From positions 1 through 32,298 of the forward strand of contig JBAUID010000064.1 in NCBI GenBank assembly GCA_049680625.1: a stretch of DNA of 32,298 nucleotides, read 5' to 3'. Under the pieces are notes generated by a model. The model had not been told where the DNA came from, ran no database searches, and saw nothing but the letters and a program-made list of their open reading frames with translations. Shown here in pieces: positions 8,779 through 16,101 of this stretch; position 1 is the first letter of the stretch; each line of letters starts with the position of its first letter. The position numbers and the translations under genes are program-made. Source of the stretch: JAUIAI01 sp049680625 (GTDB lineage Bacteria; Pseudomonadota; Gammaproteobacteria; Burkholderiales; Burkholderiaceae_E).

Positions 8779-9621
8779 ATGACAACCCCCTTGCTGACCC
8801 CTGCGCAGATTCAACAATTTCAAACCGACGGCTATGTCTTCCCGGTGCCTGTTCTCCCGATTGAACAAGCCAATACGATCCGCGCAGAACTGGAAGCCTT
8901 TGAAGCGACCCAGGGCGGTAAGCTCAGTGCAGCACAACGCAACAAGTCGTTTATGCTGTTTAAATGGATCGACGAGCTGATACACGACGCCAGGGTTCTG
9001 GATCCAATCGAACAACTGATTGGGCCGAACATTTTGTGCTGGAACACCATTTTCTGGATCAAAGACGTCGGCTCAAAAAGTTTTATCTCCTGGCATCAGG
9101 ACACGACGTATTGGGGCTTGTCGAGCCGCAACGTAGTCACTGCCTGGCTGGCTTTGTCCCCGGCAACAATTGAAAGTGGCTGCATGAAAGTAATGCCTGG
9201 CTCGCACGAAGGTGATGTTCTGCGCCATGAAGATACCTTCGACGATGACAACATGCTGACCCGCGGCCAGACAATCATCGCCGGCATCAACGAAGCGCGG
9301 GCGGTCTATATGCCGCTGGCTACTGGCGAAATGTCGCTACACAACTACCGCGCCGCCCACGGCTCGGGGCCCAACCTGGCCAACGATCGGCGAATCGGAC
9401 TGTCCATGCACTTCATGCCCACCGAAACCGAGCAAATAGTCGGCGACTGGGACACCGCCGCCCTGGTGCGCGGCGAAGATAAACACAAGAACTTTGTTCA
9501 CGTGCCAAGGCCAAGCCGAGACTTTGACCCCGAGCTAGTGCCCGTGCACGAAAAAGCCAACACTGCGTTGCGCGAAGTGCTTTATGCCGGCGCCCGGATG
9601 AATAACGGGAAGATGGGTTAG
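8779..9621 (+). CDS. Phytanoyl-CoA dioxygenase family protein
   Basis: A 280-residue Fe(II)/2-oxoglutarate-dependent oxygenase. The metal triad is visible as His106 and Asp108 in WHQDTTYWG, with the distal His in AAHGSGPN (about residue 194). The 2-oxoglutarate-binding Arg follows in DRRIGLS (about 205). The WHQD-type core is typical of the PhyH group that includes ectoine hydroxylase and many natural-product hydroxylases. The start has GGAG 7 nt upstream. It sits alone on the plus strand, divergent from the MDR dehydrogenase and convergent with the indolepyruvate oxidoreductase. Hydroxylation of an unknown small molecule is inferred. Confidence 0.92.
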   Translation: MTTPLLTPAQIQQFQTDGYVFPVPVLPIEQANTIRAELEAFEATQGGKLSAAQRNKSFMLFKWIDELIHDARVLDPIEQLIGPNILCWNTIFWIKDVGSKSFISWHQDTTYWGLSSRNVVTAWLALSPATIESGCMKVMPGSHEGDVLRHEDTFDDDNMLTRGQTIIAGINEARAVYMPLATGEMSLHNYRAAHGSGPNLANDRRIGLSMHFMPTETEQIVGDWDTAALVRGEDKHKNFVHVPRPSRDFDPELVPVHEKANTALREVLYAGARMNNGKMG

Positions 9622-9638
9622 CGTTGTCGGCTACAACA

Positions 9639-9660
9639 GCCGGCTGGAGAACCAGCCGGC
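9639..9660. terminator. GC-rich hairpin between convergent genes
   Basis: GCCGGCTGG (9639-9647) pairs perfectly with CCAGCCGGC (9652-9660) around the loop AGAA. It lies 17 nt after the dioxygenase stop and 7 nt before the oxidoreductase stop on the opposite strand. It is probably a bidirectional terminator, although there is no adjacent T-run. Confidence 0.65.
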
Positions 9661-9667
9661 CGGCCCA

Positions 9668-12600
9668 TCAGGCTACCCGTCGCAACGGGGTGCCCGGTGC
9701 GTTCCAACGCTCCATGAGCGCGTTCCGCGCGTTGTTGTATTCCGTCATTGCAGCCTCTTTGACATGGCCGTAACCACGAACGTCTTCAGGCAACCCGGCC
9801 AGTTCGACTGCCAGTGCCAGATTGTCAGCCGTCAGACCGGCGATAACGGTCGATAAGGTTTCCTGGTATTGCCTGAGCAGCCCGCGCTCAGCGCGACGCT
9901 CAGCCGTGTACCCAAACGGGTCGAGTGCAGTACCGCGCAGACGCCGCCCCCTGGCGAGCCAACGCATTGCGCCAAGAATCCAGGCGCCGAATTCCTTTTT
10001 CTGCAATTCACCGGTTTGCTTGTCGCGCCTGGCCAGCAACGGTGGCGCCAGGTGGAATTTCAGCGCAAAGTCGCCATCGAACGACTCGGCAAGCTTTTTC
10101 TCGAAGCGACCATCCGTGTACAAACGGGCAACTTCGTACTCGTCTTTATATGCCATCAGCTTAAACAGATTACGGGCCACGGCATCGGTTAATGCCTCAC
10201 TTGCCGAGTTCACCGATTGTTCTGCCTGCCGCACCGCGTCGACAGTTTTCCGAAAGGTGTTGGCATAACTACCACTTTGATACGCCTCGAGTTCAGACGC
10301 AAAGGTTTCGATCCGCCCCGTGATGGTATCGGCCGCCTCTTCGGCAACCTGGGCATCAGACCGGGTTAACGCAACCACGGCTTTGAGATCACGCGCGGCA
10401 CGACGCCCCCACAGGAAGGCATTGCGATTCATTTCCACCGCCACGCCGTTCAATTCGATGGCGGCGTCAATGGCAGGAGCTGAGACCGGGATCAGCCCTT
10501 TCTGATAGGCGTACCCCAACATGAATAAGTTGGATGCAATCGAGTCACCCAGCAATCGGGTGGCAATCTGGCTGGCGTTGACGTTATCAATTTGATCATC
10601 ATTGATCGCGCCACTGAGCCGGTTGTCAATCTCAACAACTGGGAATTGCAATTTCGGGTTCCGGGTAAAGTGCCCGGTTATTTGTTGATGAGTATTCAGA
10701 ATAACCCGCGTCTTGCCACGAGCCATCGTCGCCAGTGAAACATCGGCGCCAGTCACCAGGCTGTCGCAACCCAGAACAAGATCAGCCGCGCCGGCATTCA
10801 AACGAACCGCATGAATATCAGCCGGGCTGTGAGCAAGGCGAATATGACTGGTTACCGCCCCCCCTTTTTGCGCCATGCCAAACTGGTCAACCGTTGAAAA
10901 ATGTTTCCCTTCCATGTGGGCGGCCATGGTCAGCAATGCGCCAATGGTGACTACCCCGGTACCACCTACCCCGGTAACCAGGATACTGAAAGGCTCGCCT
11001 GGGTTCAGCTGCGGGCGGTCGGGCTCTGGTAAGACCGTCAGATGAGAAGGCACCGGCGCACTCGATGCCGATTTTTTGGGTTTTCCGCCAATCACGCTGA
11101 CAAAACTAGGGCAAAAACCGTTCTGGCACGAATAATCTTTATTACAGGCGGATTGATCAATCGCCCGCTTACGACCAAACAGTGTTTCAACCGGGGTCAC
11201 CGACATACAGTTGGACTTCACCCCACAGTCGCCACAACCTTCGCAGACCCGGTCATTGATAAACAAGCGTTTGCCTGGGTCTTCCAACTTGCCCGACTTG
11301 CGCCGGCGGCGTTTCTCGGCGGCGCAGGTCTGATCAAAGACCAGCAGACTCACCCCTTTATATTCGCGACACTCGCGTTGCACCGCATCCATTTCACTGC
11401 GGTGTTTTATGACGGTGCCCGGGGCAAACGTCTCACCATTCCCTTCGTACTTCTGCGGATCATCGGTAACGACAAATATTTTCCGAATCCCTTCGGCATG
11501 CACCTGGCTGGTAATCATAGCCGGTGTAAGATGGCCATCAATCGGTTGCCCGCCAGTCATGGCAACGGCATCGTTGAACAACACCTTGAACGTGATGTTC
11601 GCTTCGGCGGCAACACAGCCACGAATGGCCAGTAGGCCGGAATGAAAGTAGGTGCCATCCCCCATGTTCTGAAACACGTGCTCGGTTTTCACAAAAGCCG
11701 ACTGTCCCACCCAGGTGAGACCTTCGCCACCCATATGCGAATGGGTCACGTTATTGCGGTCCATGTAAGTGGCCATGAAGTGGCAGCCAACCCCGCCGTG
11801 TGCGCGACTCCCCTCGGGTACTTTGGTGCCGCTGTTGTGCGGGCACCCCGAACAAAAATACGGCTGGCGAACAACGCTTAACGCCGGACGACCAGTTTTT
11901 TGTTTGGTTACAGCATCGATGAAACCCAGGCGCTGACGAATCTGCTCAGTATTGTGAAAGTGTTCAATTCGCTGCGCCAGCGCTTTGGTCACGTCTTCGG
12001 GTGTAATTTCCGGCCACTGCGGCAACAAGACTTTTCCGTTCTCATCATCACGGCCAATTACGCGGGGGCGCTGGCTGTCGGGCAACGAGTACAGTGCATC
12101 GCGGACATTGGTTTCAGTCATGCGCAGTTTTTCTTCAACTACAAAGACTTCTTCCAGGCCGCTGGCAAAATCGCGGATCCCGTCAATATCAAACGGGTAT
12201 GGCATTGCCAGCTTAAGCACCGTCAGGCCAATATCAGCGGCCACCGCATCAGTAATGCCCATTTCAAGCATCGCCTGGCGGGTATCGGTATACGCTTTGC
12301 CGGTAGCAATGATTCCGTAACGCGGTCTGGGTGAACTCACCATTACCCGGTTCATCTGGTTGGCGCGGGCAAACGCCAGGGCTGCGCCGAGTTTGTATTC
12401 CCGGTGCCTTGGTTCTTGCTGGTACCAGAAGTCCGGGATGCGCAGATTCACGCCGTCAGCCGGCAGGTCAAAATTGGTCGGTAAAACTATTTTCAGACGG
12501 TTCGGGTCTGCATCGAGTGAAATCGATGCATCCACGCTGTCTGGAATCACTTTGAACCCGACCCAGGCACCGCAGTATCGCGACATTGCCCAACCCAGCA

Positions 12601-13150
12601 AACCGTATTCGATGATGTCGCTGACCCCGGCCGGGTACAGAACCGGCATCATCATTTCGACAAACGCGTATTCGTGCGCTGCCGGAGCATCGGTTGAGGT
12701 TAACGCGTGGTCGTCGCCGACGACGGCCAGTACGCCACCGTGTTGTGAGGTGCCGGCCATGTTGCCGTGGCGGATCGCATCCATGCTGCGATCCAAACCC
12801 GGCCCCTTGCCATACCACATTGCATAAATACCGTCGACGGTGGCATCACCAAAAGCATTGGCCTGCTGAGTTCCCCAAATGGCGGTTGCCGCCAGGTCTT
12901 CGTTGACCGCCGGCCAGAAGTGGATATTCGGTTTTTCAAGGAAGCGTCGGGCGCGCCATAACTCTTTGTCCAGGTTATGCATCGGTGAGCCACGATAGCC
13001 AGAGATATAACAAGCCGTATTCAGGCCGGCGGCGGAATCGCGAATCGATTGCAACATCGCCAACCGAACCAGGGCCTGACTGCCGGTGATATGGATTCGC
13101 CCGTCCAGGCGGGCATATTTATCGTCGAGTGAAACTGCGTGCAAGGCCAT
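9668..13150 (-). CDS. Indolepyruvate ferredoxin oxidoreductase family protein (fused)
   Basis: A 1160-residue fused 2-oxoacid:ferredoxin oxidoreductase. Enzymes of this family decarboxylate aryl-pyruvates from aromatic amino acids to aryl-acetyl-CoA and pass electrons to ferredoxin. An N-terminal pyrimidine-binding domain (YISGYRGSPMHNLD near residue 50) is followed by a thiamine diphosphate domain starting FCSGCPHNSGT (about 432-442) with MGDGTYF (about 496-502). Next come two Cys clusters suited to Fe-S binding: CEGCGDCGVKSNC at about 636-648 and CNKDYSCQNGFC at about 669-680. A gamma-type domain (ILVTGVGGTGVVTIG, about 723-737) and a C-terminal extension complete it. ATG at 13150 is chosen for its GGAG 7 nt upstream. 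Classical archaeal IorA/IorB are separate chains; this long fusion is the proteobacterial form. Confidence 0.93.
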   Translation of the reverse strand: MALHAVSLDDKYARLDGRIHITGSQALVRLAMLQSIRDSAAGLNTACYISGYRGSPMHNLDKELWRARRFLEKPNIHFWPAVNEDLAATAIWGTQQANAFGDATVDGIYAMWYGKGPGLDRSMDAIRHGNMAGTSQHGGVLAVVGDDHALTSTDAPAAHEYAFVEMMMPVLYPAGVSDIIEYGLLGWAMSRYCGAWVGFKVIPDSVDASISLDADPNRLKIVLPTNFDLPADGVNLRIPDFWYQQEPRHREYKLGAALAFARANQMNRVMVSSPRPRYGIIATGKAYTDTRQAMLEMGITDAVAADIGLTVLKLAMPYPFDIDGIRDFASGLEEVFVVEEKLRMTETNVRDALYSLPDSQRPRVIGRDDENGKVLLPQWPEITPEDVTKALAQRIEHFHNTEQIRQRLGFIDAVTKQKTGRPALSVVRQPYFCSGCPHNSGTKVPEGSRAHGGVGCHFMATYMDRNNVTHSHMGGEGLTWVGQSAFVKTEHVFQNMGDGTYFHSGLLAIRGCVAAEANITFKVLFNDAVAMTGGQPIDGHLTPAMITSQVHAEGIRKIFVVTDDPQKYEGNGETFAPGTVIKHRSEMDAVQRECREYKGVSLLVFDQTCAAEKRRRRKSGKLEDPGKRLFINDRVCEGCGDCGVKSNCMSVTPVETLFGRKRAIDQSACNKDYSCQNGFCPSFVSVIGGKPKKSASSAPVPSHLTVLPEPDRPQLNPGEPFSILVTGVGGTGVVTIGALLTMAAHMEGKHFSTVDQFGMAQKGGAVTSHIRLAHSPADIHAVRLNAGAADLVLGCDSLVTGADVSLATMARGKTRVILNTHQQITGHFTRNPKLQFPVVEIDNRLSGAINDDQIDNVNASQIATRLLGDSIASNLFMLGYAYQKGLIPVSAPAIDAAIELNGVAVEMNRNAFLWGRRAARDLKAVVALTRSDAQVAEEAADTITGRIETFASELEAYQSGSYANTFRKTVDAVRQAEQSVNSASEALTDAVARNLFKLMAYKDEYEVARLYTDGRFEKKLAESFDGDFALKFHLAPPLLARRDKQTGELQKKEFGAWILGAMRWLARGRRLRGTALDPFGYTAERRAERGLLRQYQETLSTVIAGLTADNLALAVELAGLPEDVRGYGHVKEAAMTEYNNARNALMERWNAPGTPLRRVA

Positions 13151-13385
13151 TGTGCAACTCCGATGAAATGACATCCGATGCCGGCGTGAATAGCACGCCG
13201 GCATTGTTAGACTACCATCGCTGCAGAAAGCCTATTTATGCTGTTGCCGTAATGACGCAGCACTGGGCAGACCAGGCCCGCGGCGGGATCAAGAACGACC
13301 GGTAGTAGACCAGGCGTTGTCAGCGATCGCTAAAGACGTTACAACCAAAGCCTTCCCCACTGACTAACTGAAAGCGAAATAAACC

Positions 13386-14051
13386 ATGGCAATTACCCGG
13401 GACGATGTGGTTAACGACCGGATACGCGAACGCATGCGGGCGGAGGGCCGGGGCGGCCAAATTCTCAGTGAAGAACAATTTCACCAAAGCCGGGTCGAGG
13501 TACTGAAAGCCTTCGACAATTGCGATGAGTTGTGGATTTTTGGTTACGGTTCTTTGATCTGGAGCCCAACCTTTGAATTTGTTGAAAGTACGGTTGCCCA
13601 CCTGCAAGGCTGTTCGCGCAAATTCTGTTTATGGGCTCATACCGGGCGCGGCAGCCCTGAGCAACCCGGCTTGTGGTTAGGTCTGGATACCGGCGGCTCG
13701 TGTACCGGTGTTGCCTGGCGCGTCGATAACGCGGCGCGAGATTACGAAACCCTGATGCTATGGCGGCGCGAGATGATCAGCGGCGCGTATACCGCCACCG
13801 TAATGCCGGTGATGATCAACGGCCGTGAACGTCCTTGTATTTGCCTGCTTGCCAATAAATCACACGAACGCTACGCCGGTGTCGTGCCGCGCGAACAAAT
13901 TATTCAGTGTATTGCCACTGCTGACGGCCATCTGGGCACTTGCCGCGAGTACTTGTTTAACCTGATCGACAAACTGGATGAAATGAAAGTGCCCGACCCG
14001 GAACTGCATACGCTTGCCCACGAGGTTCGACGTTATCGCGGCGAGACCTGA
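13386..14051 (+). CDS. Gamma-glutamylcyclotransferase, ChaC-like
   Basis: A 221-residue ChaC-family enzyme. The family converts glutathione to 5-oxoproline and Cys-Gly. The substrate-binding motif FGYGSLIW lies at residues 52-59, and the catalytic Glu of WRREM is about residue 129, as in E. coli ChaC. A 45-residue charged leader precedes the fold. The C-terminal half (EYLFNLIDKLDEMKVPD) matches the family's LxxT-like helical end. No signal peptide, so cytosolic. The ATG at 13386 lacks a strong Shine-Dalgarno. The 235-nt gap to the divergent oxidoreductase start must hold both promoters, though no convincing boxes were seen there. Confidence 0.9.
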   Translation: MAITRDDVVNDRIRERMRAEGRGGQILSEEQFHQSRVEVLKAFDNCDELWIFGYGSLIWSPTFEFVESTVAHLQGCSRKFCLWAHTGRGSPEQPGLWLGLDTGGSCTGVAWRVDNAARDYETLMLWRREMISGAYTATVMPVMINGRERPCICLLANKSHERYAGVVPREQIIQCIATADGHLGTCREYLFNLIDKLDEMKVPDPELHTLAHEVRRYRGET

Positions 14052-14084
14052 CGCGATGTGCGTTAAAAGCCCCAGCCGCGTCAG
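14048..14084. terminator. Inverted repeat overlapping the cyclotransferase stop
   Basis: CTGACGCG (14048-14055) pairs with CGCGTCAG (14077-14084) across a 21-nt loop. The left arm includes the TGA of the ChaC-like gene, and the right arm is 13 nt from the opposite-strand stop at 14097. It is a possible terminator for convergent transcripts. The long loop and absent T-run lower confidence. Confidence 0.4.
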
Positions 14085-14096
14085 ACCGTTAATCAA

Positions 14097-14534
14097 CTAC
14101 GACACGCCAAATCGCAGCACCACAACAGCTAACAATACAGCCACCGTGGCAATTCCAATGGTCACCCCCGACAACTGAAAAGCAATTGCACACAGGCCAA
14201 GAAAAACCGCGCCGGCGCTTGCCCGGTTCGATTCGTGGCGGGCAAAACTGACTACGCCGGCGATCACTGCCAGGGCGCTGAAGATCACCACCCCAAGCCC
14301 AAGCAGCCAGTCAATATCAATAGGCGCGGCAACAGCATCGGTAGCTGATGCCGGCTCACCACCCCGAAACTGCGCCATCAAGCTATCGCGCCACGTCTGC
14401 ACTTTTTCTGCCACCACCGAATCCAGCGAGGGTGGTGGTGTGAACTCCCCCACCCACAGGTGTACTAACACGGCCATCAGTGCGACAGCACCAAGGCTGA
14501 TGCCAATGAATCCGAATACCGAAGTTTTATTCAT
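14097..14534 (-). CDS. Hypothetical membrane protein
   Basis: Not recognised. It encodes 145 residues from the ATG at 14532-14534; an upstream GTG at 14561 is possible but less likely. There is an N-terminal membrane helix (about 6-28), then a soluble stretch of about 45 residues with a Pro run (FTPPP) and TWRDSLMAQ. Three closely spaced hydrophobic segments follow (about 75-97, 104-122, 122-141), separated by the charged FARHESNRAS. The small size and four helices suggest an inner-membrane accessory protein. It is downstream of nothing obvious on its strand: the lipoprotein gene upstream ends 102 nt before it. Function unknown. Confidence 0.7.
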   Translation of the reverse strand: MNKTSVFGFIGISLGAVALMAVLVHLWVGEFTPPPSLDSVVAEKVQTWRDSLMAQFRGGEPASATDAVAAPIDIDWLLGLGVVIFSALAVIAGVVSFARHESNRASAGAVFLGLCAIAFQLSGVTIGIATVAVLLAVVVLRFGVS

Positions 14535-14636
14535 GTGTTGCAACGCTCCACCCCGACTCACAAGCCCGGTCCATCATGGTCGCTAAGTGTTTTGCCGTGG
14601 TCAAATGCTGAGTGTCAACGAAACGCCGCTGAACTC

Positions 14637-15947
14637 TTATTCGCAGCCCCGGGTCATTGAGAGTCGATACAGCTTGTCTCCGGTTTCCGAGGTGCTCACG
14701 TACAAGACGATCTGGCCATCTCCAGACAATGCGGGTAAAGAAACAAGGTTTTCATTATCTGCGTTGCTCAGCTGCGTAATTGCGCCGGTAGGTATGTGTA
14801 ACAGGTTAATTTGAGCTGTGTCGTTAGCCCCGACGTCGTAAGGACGACCTTGCAGATCGATTCCGCCGGACTGGTAAACCAAAACATCGCCATCTGCAGA
14901 AAGAGCCGCGCCAAAATTTGACGGTCCGACGGGTTCGAATAAAGGCGTCGTCTCCCGCGTTTGCGCATCGTAACGAAACAAATCCCGGCGCAAAAGGCTT
15001 GACCCGTTCGTACGAAATATTCCTTCATAAACCACGTATCGACCATCCGCCGTCAGTAACGGGTATTCAGACCCGGCAGCCGCAAATTGCGTGAGCTGAC
15101 CAGATGCAAAGTCGAACATGGCGAGCCCATCGACAAATGATCTCACCACGAACTGCCGGCCATCAGCAGACATTGTCAGAGGCTCCCATCCGTGGGGGAA
15201 AGTTGTCTGTTCAGCGGTTAGTCGGTTATAGAGCACGGGTGAACCGTCAATGTTCAGACCTATCAGCGTACCGTCCGATGAAATTAGGTTTCGAAGCACT
15301 TTTGTTCCCAACCAACTGTCCGATACACCAGGCGGCATTCTAGAAAGACCGGGGTTTCCCGTACGCTCGTACAGAAAACCATCGGGTTTCAGCTGATTAA
15401 AGCCAATCCAGGCCTGGTCAACATCGCCGGCAATCACCTCGGGGTCAAAGCTATCAAAAGCAATGAATCGGCCGTCAGATGAAATGGCCAGAGGCCTCGG
15501 ATAGCCAACCACCTCGTGCGCGCTGTTAACGAGATCGGTCAGTTCCAAAGTTTCGGCATTAAACAGTTGAACGGCTTGATGAATAAGGGCGTAACCGGCA
15601 ACCGGATTGGGGTTCGGCGAACTGCTTTCCAAGACAATTATCTGGCCGTCGAATGATATTGAGGCAGCCCGCTGAGTGAGGCTGCGCTGGCTTAAGCTAT
15701 CCGGAATCAGCGGTAACGGAACGCCCTGGGGCACGGGGGCACCGGGTTGACAATTCACCGGCGGGGTAATTACCTCAGGCGGTTCGTTGGTATCGGGCGG
15801 TTCGTTGGTATCGGGCGGTTCGATATTCGTGGGGGGTTCCGCAATTGCTGCCGGGGTATCCGACCCGCCGCAACCCTGCAGGCTCAACACGAGCAAAAAA
15901 CTCATGATGATTCGAAGCCCGGCGGGCGACATAGAAGTGCATTTCAT
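14637..15947 (-). CDS. Predicted lipoprotein with TolB-like beta-propeller repeats
   Basis: A 436-residue secreted lipoprotein. The signal peptide MSFLLVLSLQGC ends in a lipobox with Cys26. A low-complexity Pro/Asp/Asn/Glu linker (PPDTNEPPDTNEPPE) separates the anchor from the fold. The rest consists of repeated blades with the pattern [LI]-S-x-DG-x-[FLV]-[IV]-[AV]: ISSDGRFIAFDS, MSADGRQFVVRS, LTADGRYVVYEG, LSADGDVLVYQS and LSGDGQIVLYVS. This is the WD40-like/PD40 pattern of TolB and related periplasmic propellers. It is probably an outer-membrane-anchored periplasmic or surface protein; partner and role are unknown. No good ribosome site is seen before the ATG at 15947. Confidence 0.85.
   Translation of the reverse strand: MKCTSMSPAGLRIIMSFLLVLSLQGCGGSDTPAAIAEPPTNIEPPDTNEPPDTNEPPEVITPPVNCQPGAPVPQGVPLPLIPDSLSQRSLTQRAASISFDGQIIVLESSSPNPNPVAGYALIHQAVQLFNAETLELTDLVNSAHEVVGYPRPLAISSDGRFIAFDSFDPEVIAGDVDQAWIGFNQLKPDGFLYERTGNPGLSRMPPGVSDSWLGTKVLRNLISSDGTLIGLNIDGSPVLYNRLTAEQTTFPHGWEPLTMSADGRQFVVRSFVDGLAMFDFASGQLTQFAAAGSEYPLLTADGRYVVYEGIFRTNGSSLLRRDLFRYDAQTRETTPLFEPVGPSNFGAALSADGDVLVYQSGGIDLQGRPYDVGANDTAQINLLHIPTGAITQLSNADNENLVSLPALSGDGQIVLYVSTSETGDKLYRLSMTRGCE
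15781..15816. repeat. 18-bp in-frame tandem duplication in lipoprotein linker
   Basis: Two identical 18-nt copies (15781-15798 and 15799-15816) encode the duplicated hexapeptide PPDTNE in the linker behind the lipobox. The perfect nucleotide identity points to a recent slippage event that changes linker length without shifting the frame. Confidence 0.75.
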
Positions 15948-16101
15948 TAGAAAAAGTTAGCAGAATGTGGGTTGATCGAATCGAGGTCAGAAGCCCGCTT
16001 GTCCGCTGATTGTAGCGACGACTGCCTAATTTTCCGATGAGATTCCGCACAACACGAGCACGTTATTCACGCGTGTTACACACCCAACCCCGCCCTCTGC
16101 T

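Noticed and set aside
11042..12334. Long plus-strand open frames inside the indolepyruvate oxidoreductase gene.
   Set aside because: They are antisense frames of a clearly real 1160-residue protein; no motif or ribosome site.
13151..13204. Eighteen extra N-terminal codons for the indolepyruvate oxidoreductase.
   Set aside because: The ATG at 13150 has GGAG at good spacing, and the extra residues (Arg/His/Cys-rich) are unlike the family.
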